DNA of 26,968 nucleotides from CAYFSC01 sp964345695 (GTDB lineage: Bacteria > Bacteroidota > Rhodothermia > Rhodothermales > Salinibacteraceae). Made by a program: the position numbers and the translations under genes. The notes under the pieces were generated by a model, which saw nothing but the letters and a program-made list of their open reading frames with translations, was not told where the DNA came from and did not search any database. Within the stretch, counting starts at the first letter, position 1; the number at the start of each line of letters is the position of its first letter. The stretch is from NCBI GenBank assembly GCA_964345695.1, contig CAYFSC010000021.1, forward strand, positions 1 through 26,968, written 5' to 3'. Shown piece by piece: positions 1 to 7,859 of the stretch.

Positions 1-35
1 ACAAAAGCCCCCGACCGCGGGACGCGGCGGAGGCT
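1..35 (-). terminator. Intrinsic terminator after the hybrid kinase gene
   Basis: Read on the minus strand, AGCCTCCGCCGCG (35-23) pairs with CGCGGTCGGGGGCT (19-6) around a TCC loop, with one G-T pair and one bulged base. TTTTGT (5-1) follows directly. The hairpin starts about 30 bp after the kinase stop codon. A strong GC stem plus a short T-tract is the classical rho-independent form. Confidence 0.8.
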
Positions 36-64
36 CTCCAGGTTGTTCGTATGGGTTGCCGGCG

Positions 65-1429
65 CTACGTGAGGGCGTCGAGCGTGGCCGCCAGTTCGGA
101 GGTGTCGACCGGTTTCTGGAGCAGCGTGTCCACGCCCACGGCGCGAGCTTCCGTCTCCGAGATGGTGGTGCCGAGGCCCGTCACGAGCACCACGGGCAGG
201 CCCATGCCGCGCTGGCGCACGGCGCGGGTGAGCTCCAGGCCGTTCATCCGCGGCATGCGGTGGTCGGTCAGCAGGATGTCGTAGGCGTGGGGCTCGGACT
301 CGACAGCGTCGAGGGCTTCGCGTCCGTCTTCGAGCGCCTGGACGTCGTAGCCGAGGCGCTGCAGGCGGATGCACTCCAGGTCGCGCACGGCCTCCTCGTC
401 GTCCACCACCAGGACGCGCCGCGCATGGGCCTCGCCGTTCTCGGTCGGTTGCGGCGCGGGAGTCGGCGTGGGACCGGGCGCCTCCGGGAGATAGACGTGG
501 AAGGTGGTGCCCTCCCCGGACTCGGTCGCGACGGCCACCTCTCCGTCGTGGGCCTGCACCACGCCGTGGACGACCGACAGGCCCAGGCCGGTGCCCTCGC
601 CGTGTTCTTTGGTCGTGAAGAACGGTTCAAAGATGCGGGCCTCCGTCTCCGGGCTCATGCCCGGGCCGGTGTCGCGCACCGCCACGTGGACGTACGCCTG
701 GTCATCGTTCAGCGACGGGTGTGCCCGAACCGTTTCCCCGTTGACGCGCTGCACGCCCACGCCGAGCACCGTGGGGTCATCCCCCCACTGGCCGTTCATG
801 GCCTGCCCGGCGTTCATCACGAGGTTCATCACCATCTGGTGGAGCTGCGCCGGGTCGCCCACGACGGTGCCCAGATCCTCCAGCTGCGTGCGGATGGTCA
901 GGGCGTCCGGGAACGAGGGCGCCACCAGGTCCAGCACCTCTTGCACGAGCGTGACGAGGTGCACCTGCTCCTGCGCGGCCGTCTCATCGGGCCGGCTGAA
1001 CGTAAGCATCTTGTCGACGAGCTGCTCGGCCTGATGCAGGCCGCTGAGCGTCTGGTCCAGGTAGTCCTGCGCGACGTGTCCTTCCGGAAGGTCCTCCTGG
1101 CTCATCTGCAGGTAGACCTTGGCGGTGTGCAGGAGGTTGTTGAAGTCGTGCGCCAGCCCGCCCGCCAGCGCGCCGAGCGTCTCCATGCGCTGGAGATGAT
1201 GCAGCTTCGTGGTCACCTGAGACGACGACAGCGCCTCGCCCGTGCCGTTCACCGCCGCCGGGGACGACTCCAGGGAAGGGTCGCGGGCCGGGTCGGGCGC
1301 GTCGCGCTCCGCCACGGACACGAGACGGAGTTCGGGTGGGTGCGAGAAAGGGTCCGTCTCGGAATGCGCGGAGACAGGAGGCCGGGCCTCCTCACCGGAG
1401 CCCGAAGAGTCGTCGCGGCAGGCACTCAT
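65..1429 (-). CDS. Soluble hybrid histidine kinase with C-terminal receiver
   Basis: This is a 454-residue cytoplasmic two-component protein with no membrane segment. Residues 1-70 are low-complexity and lack a recognisable sensor domain. The dimerisation/phosphoacceptor helix carries GGLAHDFNN with the predicted phospho-His at 94. An HATPase domain follows, with the N-box (LHQMVMNLVMNAGQAM), DTGPGM and GEGTGLGLS motifs. The C-terminal receiver has an acidic pocket (VVDDEE), phospho-Asp389 (LLTDHRMP) and Lys439 (LQKP). The kinase and receiver parts are closely related to those of the 973-residue protein at 10630, which adds GAF and PAS sensors. The gene is the last of the flagellar run but is cut off from it by a terminator (1579-1617) and has its own sigma-28-like promoter. 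The input signal is unknown; it probably comes from a partner protein. Confidence 0.9.
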   Translation of the reverse strand: MSACRDDSSGSGEEARPPVSAHSETDPFSHPPELRLVSVAERDAPDPARDPSLESSPAAVNGTGEALSSSQVTTKLHHLQRMETLGALAGGLAHDFNNLLHTAKVYLQMSQEDLPEGHVAQDYLDQTLSGLHQAEQLVDKMLTFSRPDETAAQEQVHLVTLVQEVLDLVAPSFPDALTIRTQLEDLGTVVGDPAQLHQMVMNLVMNAGQAMNGQWGDDPTVLGVGVQRVNGETVRAHPSLNDDQAYVHVAVRDTGPGMSPETEARIFEPFFTTKEHGEGTGLGLSVVHGVVQAHDGEVAVATESGEGTTFHVYLPEAPGPTPTPAPQPTENGEAHARRVLVVDDEEAVRDLECIRLQRLGYDVQALEDGREALDAVESEPHAYDILLTDHRMPRMNGLELTRAVRQRGMGLPVVLVTGLGTTISETEARAVGVDTLLQKPVDTSELAATLDALT

Positions 1430-1505
1430 TTCAGAATGGCGATCGTGGGGGGACAGAAAACGAATCCGATGCCGGGCATCAGAAGATACTGTCGGCTTGT
1501 TCTGG

Positions 1506-1532
1506 TTATCGGAGGATGGGACGCAATCTTAA
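1506..1532 (-). promoter_or_regulatory. Sigma-28 (FliA)-type promoter for the hybrid kinase
   Basis: On the minus strand TTAAGATT (1532-1525) is followed by 11 bases and then TCCGATAA (1513-1506). The enterobacterial FliA consensus is TAAAGTTT-N11-GCCGATAA, so 13 of 16 positions match with exact spacing. The predicted start lies near 1499, leaving a leader of about 70 nt before the kinase ATG at 1429. The site sits between the upstream gene's terminator and this gene, where a separate promoter is needed. The match was found by eye, and the sigma-28 consensus of this phylum may differ. Confidence 0.6.
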
Positions 1533-1578
1533 GCGGGGCTCGCCCGCAACGGCCTGGGCCTGACGCCGTGCGAACCGC

Positions 1579-1617
1579 AAAAGGAAAGCGCCCTCTGCCA
1601 CGGGGGACAGAGGGCGC
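1579..1617 (-). terminator. Intrinsic terminator after the HDOD gene
   Basis: Ten perfectly complementary bases, GCGCCCTCTG (1588-1597) and CAGAGGGCGC (1608-1617), enclose a 10-nt loop. On the minus strand the T-rich run TTTCCTTTTG follows. It lies about 33 bp after the HDOD stop and upstream of the sigma-28-like promoter, so it should end the flagellar transcript here. Confidence 0.8.
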
Positions 1618-1649
1618 GGATACGGCGAGTGGCCAACCGGGAAGAGCGG

Positions 1650-2636
1650 TTACGCGAGGGACTGGGCCGGCTCCGGGGCGCCGGGGCGGTTCAGGAACTG
1701 CTCGGTCGACAGCACGAAGTCGTCCTTCTTGGTGCGCAGCGTGTCGAGCAAGGGAAGCGGCCGGCTGCCGTCGCCCCCGGCGTCGCCGTTCCAGTGCGAC
1801 CAGATGGGGTGCTCGACGCACGCGTCCCAGTCGGGCTCCGTCTCGGAGGGACGCACGCCGATGAAGGCCTGGTCCAGGGCCTTGATGACGCGGTTGGCGC
1901 CGCACACCGCGCGGAGGGTGTGCGAAGCCGCGTGGCCCGGCGCCGCCGACGGGTCGTGGTGGTGGCGGATGACCTCCACGAGCGTCGACGGAAAGTGCAG
2001 TTCGGTGGCGGCGTAGGCCCCTGCCTCGGTGTGGTCGCAGCCAAAGATGAGCTGCTCCATCTCCCGCCCCTCGGCGCCGGCCAGATGGTCGGCCATCGAC
2101 TTTTCTTCGTAGAGCGCAACGGCCTCCTCCGGATAGTTGTAGATGAGAATCAGCTTGCCGAAGTCGTGCAGCAGGCCCTCGGTGAACCCGTCGCTGTCCG
2201 CCCCTCCCGCACCGGCCGATGATGCGGGCGCCCCGCCCGGCAGCTCGCGCAGGAGGTAGCGCGCCAGGAACCCGGTGCCGACGCTGTGGCGCACGAGGCG
2301 CGTGAAGCAGGTGCCGGCCGGCCCTTCCATGAGCTTGCGCATCCGAAGCATGCTCAGGCTGATGACGGCCCCCGCGGCGGTGCTGGGGCCGAGCATGCGA
2401 ATGGCCCGGTCGACGCTGGTGACGGAGCGGCGCAGTCCGTAGTACGCCGAGTTGATCTGCTGGAGCAGCCGCGCCACGACCGCCGGGTCGCGCTGCGCGA
2501 TCTCGGACAGGGCGTCGGGGTCCGTCAGGCCCGGCTCGTGGAGGAGCTGCAGGATCTCGGGAAGGGTTTGCGGAAGCGGAGGCAGGCGCAATTCCAGACT
2601 GCGGAGGTTGCCGGTCTCCAAAGGCGTTTCGGACAT
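1650..2636 (-). CDS. HDOD-domain signalling protein
   Basis: The 328-residue soluble protein is almost entirely one HDOD domain (about residues 15-230), a relative of HD hydrolases usually used as a signalling or scaffold module. Visible family features are LPPLPQTLPEIL near the start, the helix IAQRDPAVVARLLQQINSA, GLLHDFGKL with His157-Asp158, and the DHTEAGAYAATELHF region followed by HHHDP. A Gly/Ala-rich insert (about 133-150) interrupts the domain. The gene follows flgL by 81 bp on the same strand, so it is probably the last gene of the flagellar transcript. HDOD proteins near flagellar genes have been linked to motility control in other bacteria; a role here is inferred. Enzymatic activity is doubtful because most HDOD proteins lack a full metal site. 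Confidence 0.88.
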   Translation of the reverse strand: MSETPLETGNLRSLELRLPPLPQTLPEILQLLHEPGLTDPDALSEIAQRDPAVVARLLQQINSAYYGLRRSVTSVDRAIRMLGPSTAAGAVISLSMLRMRKLMEGPAGTCFTRLVRHSVGTGFLARYLLRELPGGAPASSAGAGGADSDGFTEGLLHDFGKLILIYNYPEEAVALYEEKSMADHLAGAEGREMEQLIFGCDHTEAGAYAATELHFPSTLVEVIRHHHDPSAAPGHAASHTLRAVCGANRVIKALDQAFIGVRPSETEPDWDACVEHPIWSHWNGDAGGDGSRPLPLLDTLRTKKDDFVLSTEQFLNRPGAPEPAQSLA

Positions 2637-2717
2637 CAGGATCGTCGGTCGAATGGCGGAAAGAACGACGCCGCGGCCTGAGCAGGCCCATCGCGGCGAA
2701 ACGAGGCGTTCGGGGGG

Positions 2718-3635
2718 CTAGAGAAAGTCAACCAGGGACGTCTGGAGCGTGGACGCCGTGGCGCGGAGGGCGGCCTGGAGCTGCGTCTGCGTCTGCTGCA
2801 GGGAGGACACCGTTTCGAAGAAGTCGGTGTCCTCGGCCTCCGACCGCCGCTCCTCGACCGTGAGCCGCGTGGTCTCCAGCTGCTCCTTGGCGGTCGTCAG
2901 ACGCCGGCCGATGGTTCCCGCCTTCGCGCCCTTGTCGACGACGTGGTCGCGGGCCTGCTCGATGGTGTCCAGCTGATTTTGGATGCCGGTGAGGTCGTCG
3001 TTATCTACGGCGGTGATCAGGTCGTCGAGTGCCCCCGTGAGCGTCTCGCCCCCGCCCATCTGATGCAGCTCCGCGCCGGTGATGTTCACCGCCAGGTCCT
3101 GGTTGGGCCCGATGGGACGGGTGCGTGCATCGTCGATGTCGGCGTAGGTCGTCGTGGGCTGGCCGGGCGGCGTGCTGCTCGGGTCGAACGGCTCGTCGTT
3201 CGTGCGCGTGCCGGCGAACAGGTATTCGCCGTTGTGGGTGGTGTTGAGCTGGTCGACCACCTCGTCGCGCAGGCTGCGCAGCGACTCGGCGATGGCGTCG
3301 CGGTCCTCGCTGGAGAGCGTGTTGTTGGCGGCCTGCACGCCCTCCTCCTGGGCGCGGGCGAAGAGATCGGCCATGCGGTTGAGCGTGTCCTGCGTCTGGT
3401 CGACCCACGGGCGGGCCGCCTCGATCGAGCCCTCGTACCGCTCCAGTTCACCCCCCAGCCGCTTCATCTGCTCGGCGACGGCGAAGGCATCGGGGTCGTC
3501 GGACGGGCGGTTGACGCGCCGCCCCGTGGTGAGCTGCTCGCGCAACCGGCTGATGTCGCGCTGCAGCGCCGGGGTGTGGCGTTCGATGTTGTCGGAGTAG
3601 AGGCTGCGTTGGCGAGCGATATTGACGGTCGGCAT
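2718..3635 (-). CDS. flgL: Flagellar hook-filament junction protein FlgL (HAP3)
   Basis: The 305-residue protein forms the second junction layer between hook and filament and is exported by the flagellar type III system. It has the flagellin-like N-terminal D0/D1 helices (residues about 10-60, with LTTGRRVNRPSDDPDAF, a hallmark of FlgL and flagellins) and the matching C-terminal helix (SSLQQTQTQLQAALRA to the end, LVDFL). The middle includes the NGEYLFAGTRT motif typical of FlgL. Its length is close to that of E. coli FlgL (317). It follows flgK by 46 bp, the usual order. The leader before the ATG is C/T-rich with no Shine-Dalgarno sequence. No csrA or fliW gene follows it here. Confidence 0.95.
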   Translation of the reverse strand: MPTVNIARQRSLYSDNIERHTPALQRDISRLREQLTTGRRVNRPSDDPDAFAVAEQMKRLGGELERYEGSIEAARPWVDQTQDTLNRMADLFARAQEEGVQAANNTLSSEDRDAIAESLRSLRDEVVDQLNTTHNGEYLFAGTRTNDEPFDPSSTPPGQPTTTYADIDDARTRPIGPNQDLAVNITGAELHQMGGGETLTGALDDLITAVDNDDLTGIQNQLDTIEQARDHVVDKGAKAGTIGRRLTTAKEQLETTRLTVEERRSEAEDTDFFETVSSLQQTQTQLQAALRATASTLQTSLVDFL

Positions 3636-3681
3636 TGGGAGGAGAGGGATTCGAGGGAGGGCGTGGCGGGGGCGGGCGGTG

Positions 3682-5028
3682 CTAGATCGAGAGCAGGGTG
3701 TCCATCACCGTCTCGGCGGTGCGGAGCACGCGGGCCGAGGCGGCAAAGGCCTGCTGGTGCTCGATGAGGTTGGTCATCTCCTCGTCGATGGACACGCCCG
3801 ACACGCCGCGCGCCATGCTGTCGAGGTGCCCGGCCAGAGCCGACTGCGACTCTTCCTGCGTCGTGGCGCGTTCCACCTCGGCGCCGATGCCCGCGGCCAG
3901 GTCGATGGCCCGCGGCGTCAGCGTGTCCGACAGCGCCGCGATGTCCTGCGCCGGCGTCGTGTCGCCCGGCGCATTGGCGGCGCCGAACGCGGCCACCTCG
4001 GCCGGATCGGTGACATCCCGCTGGATGCTTCCGGCCGTCGTGCCCGCCGGATCGAAGTAGGACACGTTCGTAGCTCCATTCTGGTCGTAGCCGTTTTCGT
4101 GCACGTTATTTACGTCCTCGACCACCGTTTGGGCGAGGGCGTCGAGGTCGCTCTGCACGTCGGGCAGCGTGCGGGTGAGCGTGCGGACCTGGGCGCCAAT
4201 TTCTCCGCCGCCCTCGGTGCCAGGCTGGAAGGCGACCCCCGTGTTTCCGAACTCGACAGTGTCGGCCGAGGCGAGGGTCAGCGGCGTGGTTTCGTCGCCC
4301 TGCACGACGTTCATGCCGTTGACGGTGAGCGTGTAGCCGGCCTCTTTTTCCTGCACCTCCACCGGCAGGTGCTTCGACAGGTCTTTGACGAGCGTGTCGC
4401 GCCGATCTTCGGCCACGAGGTCGGGCGAGCCGTTTGCACGCGCCTCCCGGATGGTGGCGTTCAGCGAGGCCACTTCTTCGAGCAGGCCGTTGGCCTCGTC
4501 GACGCTCGTGGCCAGGGCGTCCTGCGTATCGGTGGTCAGCTGTTGGATGCCCTGGTCGAGGCTCCGGAAAGACGCGACGAGCGTGTCGGTTTTGCTCAGC
4601 AGCGTGCTGCGCACGCCCTGGTCCTCCGGGTTGTTGGCCACGCTGCTCCAGGCGTCCCAGAACGACTCCATGGCCTTGGGCAACGAGCCCTCGGTGCCGG
4701 TGGCGAGCGCGCCCTCCAGCTGCGTGAGGATGCGCGCCTCCTCCTGCGCCGCGCCGAGTCCCGTCTGAGCCCGCGCGGCCGAGGCGTCCAGCAGGCGGTC
4801 GCGCATGCGCTCGTAGGCGGTTACCGAGACGCCGTTGCCCGTCGCCTCGGTGCCACTCGGCGCGGCGTAGAGGCCCGGGGCGACGCGGCTCGACGCTTCG
4901 AGCGTGACGCGGCGGCGGCTGTAGCCGTCGGTGTTGGCGTTGGCCACGTTCTGGCCCGCGGCCTCCATGCTCGCGTTGAAGGCGCGGAAGGAGCGCCGGC
5001 TGATTTCGTACAGCGGATTGATACTCAC
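3682..5028 (-). CDS. flgK: Flagellar hook-associated protein FlgK (HAP1), GTG start
   Basis: This is the first hook-filament junction protein, 448 residues with the chosen start. The N-terminus SINPLYEISRRSFRAFNASM and the rod/hook-family motif GQNVANANTDGYSRRRV mark FlgK. The C-terminal helix NLIEHQQAFAASARVLRTAE is the matching half of the D0 coiled coil. The open frame extends to 5307, but those 93 extra residues overlap the upstream gene in a Pro/Arg-rich reading typical of a shadow frame. I therefore place the start at GTG 5028, just 4 bp after the upstream stop, with AGGG upstream. It is shorter than E. coli FlgK (547), mostly in the variable outer domains. Confidence 0.93.
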   Translation of the reverse strand: MSINPLYEISRRSFRAFNASMEAAGQNVANANTDGYSRRRVTLEASSRVAPGLYAAPSGTEATGNGVSVTAYERMRDRLLDASAARAQTGLGAAQEEARILTQLEGALATGTEGSLPKAMESFWDAWSSVANNPEDQGVRSTLLSKTDTLVASFRSLDQGIQQLTTDTQDALATSVDEANGLLEEVASLNATIREARANGSPDLVAEDRRDTLVKDLSKHLPVEVQEKEAGYTLTVNGMNVVQGDETTPLTLASADTVEFGNTGVAFQPGTEGGGEIGAQVRTLTRTLPDVQSDLDALAQTVVEDVNNVHENGYDQNGATNVSYFDPAGTTAGSIQRDVTDPAEVAAFGAANAPGDTTPAQDIAALSDTLTPRAIDLAAGIGAEVERATTQEESQSALAGHLDSMARGVSGVSIDEEMTNLIEHQQAFAASARVLRTAETVMDTLLSI

Positions 5029-5032
5029 GGGA

Positions 5033-5566
5033 TTACCCTGTGGCGTTGAGGAAGGAGCGCGGGGCCGCGGCGGCTTCGGACTGCCCGGCGGCCGTGTAGG
5101 TCTTCGTTTCGTCGCCGTCGGCCGCGTCGCGCATGGCAAACAGCAGCTCTCGGTTGAGCCCGGCGGCGTACTCCAGCGCAAACTGCAGCGTCTCGCCCCG
5201 GTGGCGCGACTCGTGGGCCCGCTCCTGCACGGCGCGGCGGACGTCCGACAGGCGCTGGCTCTCGCGGGCGTTCGCCTCCCGCTCCAGCGCCGCAATGAGC
5301 GCCGCAACGGACCGGTCGTCGGTCTCCACCTGCAGGACGCGGCTCAGCAGGCGCGTCTGGCGGGCGCGCTTCTTGCGCAGCTCGTTGAGCGTGGCGGTGA
5401 CCTCGTGGGTCTGGCCCGCCAGGTCCTTGAGCACATCCGCCGATCTGCTGCGCACGGCGTCGAGCTGCTCGGCCAGCAGGGCGTTCAGGTCGTCGAGGGC
5501 CGCGGCCTCGTCCTGGAGCGTACTCACCAGCTTGTCAATCACGGGAGCAATGCGGTCAGGCGGCAT
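5033..5566 (-). CDS. flgN: FlgN-like export chaperone
   Basis: The 177-residue, mostly helical protein has a long heptad-rich region from about residue 5 to 120 (LVSTLQDEAAALDDLNALLA onward) and no signal peptide. This shape and the place directly before flgK fit the FlgN family, cytosolic chaperones that hold FlgK and FlgL before export. The ATG at 5566 lies inside the end of flgJ (11-bp overlap), which suggests translational coupling; upstream in-frame residues are Pro/Arg-rich shadow sequence. FlgN proteins are poorly conserved, so the call rests on position and coiled-coil character. Confidence 0.7.
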   Translation of the reverse strand: MPPDRIAPVIDKLVSTLQDEAAALDDLNALLAEQLDAVRSRSADVLKDLAGQTHEVTATLNELRKKRARQTRLLSRVLQVETDDRSVAALIAALEREANARESQRLSDVRRAVQERAHESRHRGETLQFALEYAAGLNRELLFAMRDAADGDETKTYTAAGQSEAAAAPRSFLNATG

Positions 5567-6014
5567 GGTCGATGTGGGAGGTTGTGAGGTGGGGGGATGG
5601 ATCGGACGGCGCCGCGGGAAGCGGGTCGACCGGCTCGCGGAGCGGAGCCGCCGGGGTCTCCGGCGCATCGCCGGGCGCGCCCCACTTCTTCATCAGCTGC
5701 TCCGCGATGGGAAGATCCTCCGACGCCGCAAGATGCTGGGTCAGCATGTCGGTCATCATGTCGCGCTGCGTGCCGCGCTGGTTCTGCATCCAGCCCGGCC
5801 CCTCGTCGCCAGCCAGCGACGTCGAAAACATGTCTTTCGTCATCACCTTGACGAACTGACGGACGAGCACTTGCTCGAACTGCGTCGCGGCTTCTTCGAG
5901 CGTTTGCGGGTCGCGCCCGTTCGGCAAGCCGCCGAGGCCGGGCGACGCGCTCGAACCGGATGCAGGCGTCGGCCTCGCAGAACGTCCGGCGGAATCGGGA
6001 GCGGTCATGGGCAT
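5556..6014 (-). CDS. flgJ: FlgJ-type rod-binding protein, no muramidase domain
   Basis: The 152-residue protein contains only the rod-binding (rod-capping) domain of FlgJ. The core runs from about residue 45 (EEAATQFEQVLVRQFVKVM) through the middle (GWMQNQRGTQRDMMTDMLTQ) to the end helix (LPIAEQLMKKWG), which follows the family pattern. The C-terminal glucosaminidase half of enterobacterial FlgJ is absent, as in many bacteria, so another enzyme must open the cell wall for the rod. The first 40 residues are Pro/Gly/Ser-rich. ATG at 6014 or the in-frame ATG at 6008 could be the start. It sits between flgI and the flgN-like gene, which overlaps its last 11 bp. Confidence 0.88.
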   Translation of the reverse strand: MPMTAPDSAGRSARPTPASGSSASPGLGGLPNGRDPQTLEEAATQFEQVLVRQFVKVMTKDMFSTSLAGDEGPGWMQNQRGTQRDMMTDMLTQHLAASEDLPIAEQLMKKWGAPGDAPETPAAPLREPVDPLPAAPSDPSPHLTTSHIDHAA

Positions 6015-6046
6015 GCGGGAAGGTTCAGGAACAGCGGATGCGGTGA

Positions 6047-7180
6047 CTACAGAATGACCAGCTCGGCCTGCAGGGCCTGGGCGCGGTCGATCGACTGGAA
6101 GATGGAGATCACGTCGCGCGCCGTGATGCCCAGCTCGTTGAGCGCGGTGGCCAGCTCGTTGACGCTGGTGTTGGGCGCGAGGACGACCGACTGCGCGCCG
6201 CGCTGGCTGACCTCGGCATTGCCTTCGGAAAAGGGCACGGTCTCCCCCTCGCCCAGCGGATTGGGCTGCGACACGAAGCGGTCCTCGCGCGTCGAGATCG
6301 TGATGCCGCCGTAGGTCACCATGACCTCGCTGATCGTCACGTTGCCGCCCGCCACAATGGTGCCGGTCCGCTCGTTGATCACGACGCGGGCGGGGGCGTC
6401 CACCTCGACCGTGATCCCCTCCAGCGCCGCCATGAGCTGCGACGCGCTGGTAAGGGCCTGCGGAACCTGAACCTGAACGAGCCCGGCGTCTTGCGTCTCT
6501 GCCGCATCCGGAAAGACCTCGTTGATCGCCTCCGTAATCTTGTCGGCGTTCGTGAAGTCAGGGCGCCGGAGCACGAGTCCGACCTCCTCGTCGTTGATGG
6601 TGACGGGCGGCGCCGCGGTGACGATCGCCCCATTGGGGACGCGCCCGGTGTTGGGATTGTTAATCTTGACGCTCGTGCCCTGGCTGGACGCCTGCGCGGC
6701 GCCGGTCACCAGCGGTCCCTGGGCGAGCGCGTACTTCTTTTTGGTGCTCGGATCCAGGAGCGGCGTCTGCAGCAAGACGCCGCCCGACAGCGAGCGAGCA
6801 TCCCCCAGGGCCGACACGGTCACGTCCAGCTGGCTGCCCGGCCCGTTGAACGGGTCCATGGTGGCTGTAATCATGACGGCGGCGGCATTGCGCGACCCCA
6901 GCACGTCGGGATTGACCGTCACACCGAACTCGCGTAGCATGTTGGCGATGCTCTGCACGGTGTAAGCGGCCCCGCGCCGCCCGCGGGCCCGGTCGCCGGT
7001 GCGGTCGAGGCCCACCACAAGCCCGTAGCCCACGAGCTGCTTCGGCGAGGCGCCCTCCAGCACAACCATGTCTTTGATCTCCGACGTGGCCGTCGGTTGG
7101 GCCGCGGCCGTCGCGAGGACCGACAGGCTGGCAGCGAGCAGGATCGCCACGCAATACGTGCGAAGGATGGAGCGCGGCAT
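6047..7180 (-). CDS. flgI: Flagellar P-ring protein FlgI
   Basis: The 377-residue periplasmic protein forms the ring around the rod in the peptidoglycan layer. A Sec signal peptide covers about residues 1-28 (hydrophobic CVAILLAASLSVLATAAA, cleavage near AAAQP). Conserved FlgI stretches include QLVGYGLVVGLDRTGD, RNAAAVMITATMDPF, VTVSALGDARSLSGGVLLQTPL and the C-terminal VNELATALNELGITARDVISIFQSI. Its length is near that of E. coli FlgI (365). It lies between flgH and flgJ, the standard order, 60 bp after flgH. FlgA is its expected assembly chaperone and is encoded two genes upstream. Confidence 0.97.
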   Translation of the reverse strand: MPRSILRTYCVAILLAASLSVLATAAAQPTATSEIKDMVVLEGASPKQLVGYGLVVGLDRTGDRARGRRGAAYTVQSIANMLREFGVTVNPDVLGSRNAAAVMITATMDPFNGPGSQLDVTVSALGDARSLSGGVLLQTPLLDPSTKKKYALAQGPLVTGAAQASSQGTSVKINNPNTGRVPNGAIVTAAPPVTINDEEVGLVLRRPDFTNADKITEAINEVFPDAAETQDAGLVQVQVPQALTSASQLMAALEGITVEVDAPARVVINERTGTIVAGGNVTISEVMVTYGGITISTREDRFVSQPNPLGEGETVPFSEGNAEVSQRGAQSVVLAPNTSVNELATALNELGITARDVISIFQSIDRAQALQAELVIL

Positions 7181-7240
7181 ATAAAGGGGTGGTTAAAGGG
7201 ATGATTGGGTCAGCAACAACAAGCGGAACCCTTCCGGCGG

Positions 7241-7843
7241 CTACTGGATGCCCAGGAAGATGCCGAGGCCCAGTGCGGCGGTGGCGCCCACCTTCAGCAT
7301 TGTGGACGTGTCGAAGATGCGGTGGCGAACACCCAACTGGTCGTACTTGATGTTGGCATCGGCGATCTGGTGCGACAGCACCGTGTTGTCGTAGCGCACG
7401 TCGAGCCGCCGGACCGTGCCTTCGACCTGCATCACGTGGGTCACACCGTTCACGTTGAGCTTCCGCTCGCCCTTGATCAGCAGGTTGCCCGAGTCGTCGA
7501 TCCCCGCGACGCGTGCCGTCATGGTGCCTTCCAGCAGATCGCTCTGGACCGTCTCGTTGCGGTTGTCGGTGCCCGAGCTGATCTCCGCATCGCCCGAGAA
7601 CGTGCTGCTGATGCCGGGGGCCAGCACCGAGCCACTGCCGCCGAGGCTGGACTGGGAGCTGCCCGAGTAGCCGCTCTCCCGCTGGGCGGCGGTTTGCTCG
7701 TCCAGCAGGATCGTAATGACGTCTCCCGGCTGGCGGGCTTTCGGGTCGGAGAACAGCGACTGGGCGGCTGCCGGGGCGGCGCTCCACAGCGCGGCGGCCA
7801 GCACCGTTGCAGCAAGGCCGGTGAAGAAGCAAAAGCGAGTCAT
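7241..7843 (-). CDS. flgH: Flagellar L-ring protein FlgH, no lipobox
   Basis: The 200-residue protein should form the outer-membrane ring of the basal body. The family core is clear: SLFSDPKARQPGDVITILLDE, the middle (GTMTARVAGIDDSGNLLIKG), then GERKLNVNGVTHVMQVEGTV and NTVLSHQIADANIKY. FlgH is normally a lipoprotein, but this signal peptide (about 1-28) ends in SAAPAAAQ and has no lipobox; its only Cys is residue 5. The usual aromatic GWL-type ending is replaced by a hydrophobic, Gly-rich tail (about 181-199, TMLKVGATAALGLGIFLGI). The ATG at 7843 is chosen because it starts the signal peptide 16 bp after the flgA stop; the longer frame upstream is a shadow of flgA. Confidence 0.93.
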   Translation of the reverse strand: MTRFCFFTGLAATVLAAALWSAAPAAAQSLFSDPKARQPGDVITILLDEQTAAQRESGYSGSSQSSLGGSGSVLAPGISSTFSGDAEISSGTDNRNETVQSDLLEGTMTARVAGIDDSGNLLIKGERKLNVNGVTHVMQVEGTVRRLDVRYDNTVLSHQIADANIKYDQLGVRHRIFDTSTMLKVGATAALGLGIFLGIQ

Positions 7844-7859
7844 CGGGAGCGGGGGTGGG

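Noticed and set aside
56..1864. 602-residue open frame on the plus strand
   Set aside because: It is the reverse-strand shadow of the kinase and HDOD genes, His/Arg/Val-rich with no domain, in GC-rich DNA where such frames are common. Similar long shadows across the flagellar genes, the transferase (17194-19113) and miaB (24507-26063) were left out.
5029..5307. 93-residue N-terminal extension of FlgK
   Set aside because: It overlaps the FlgN-like gene, is Pro/Arg-rich, and precedes a normal FlgK N-terminus that starts at GTG 5028.
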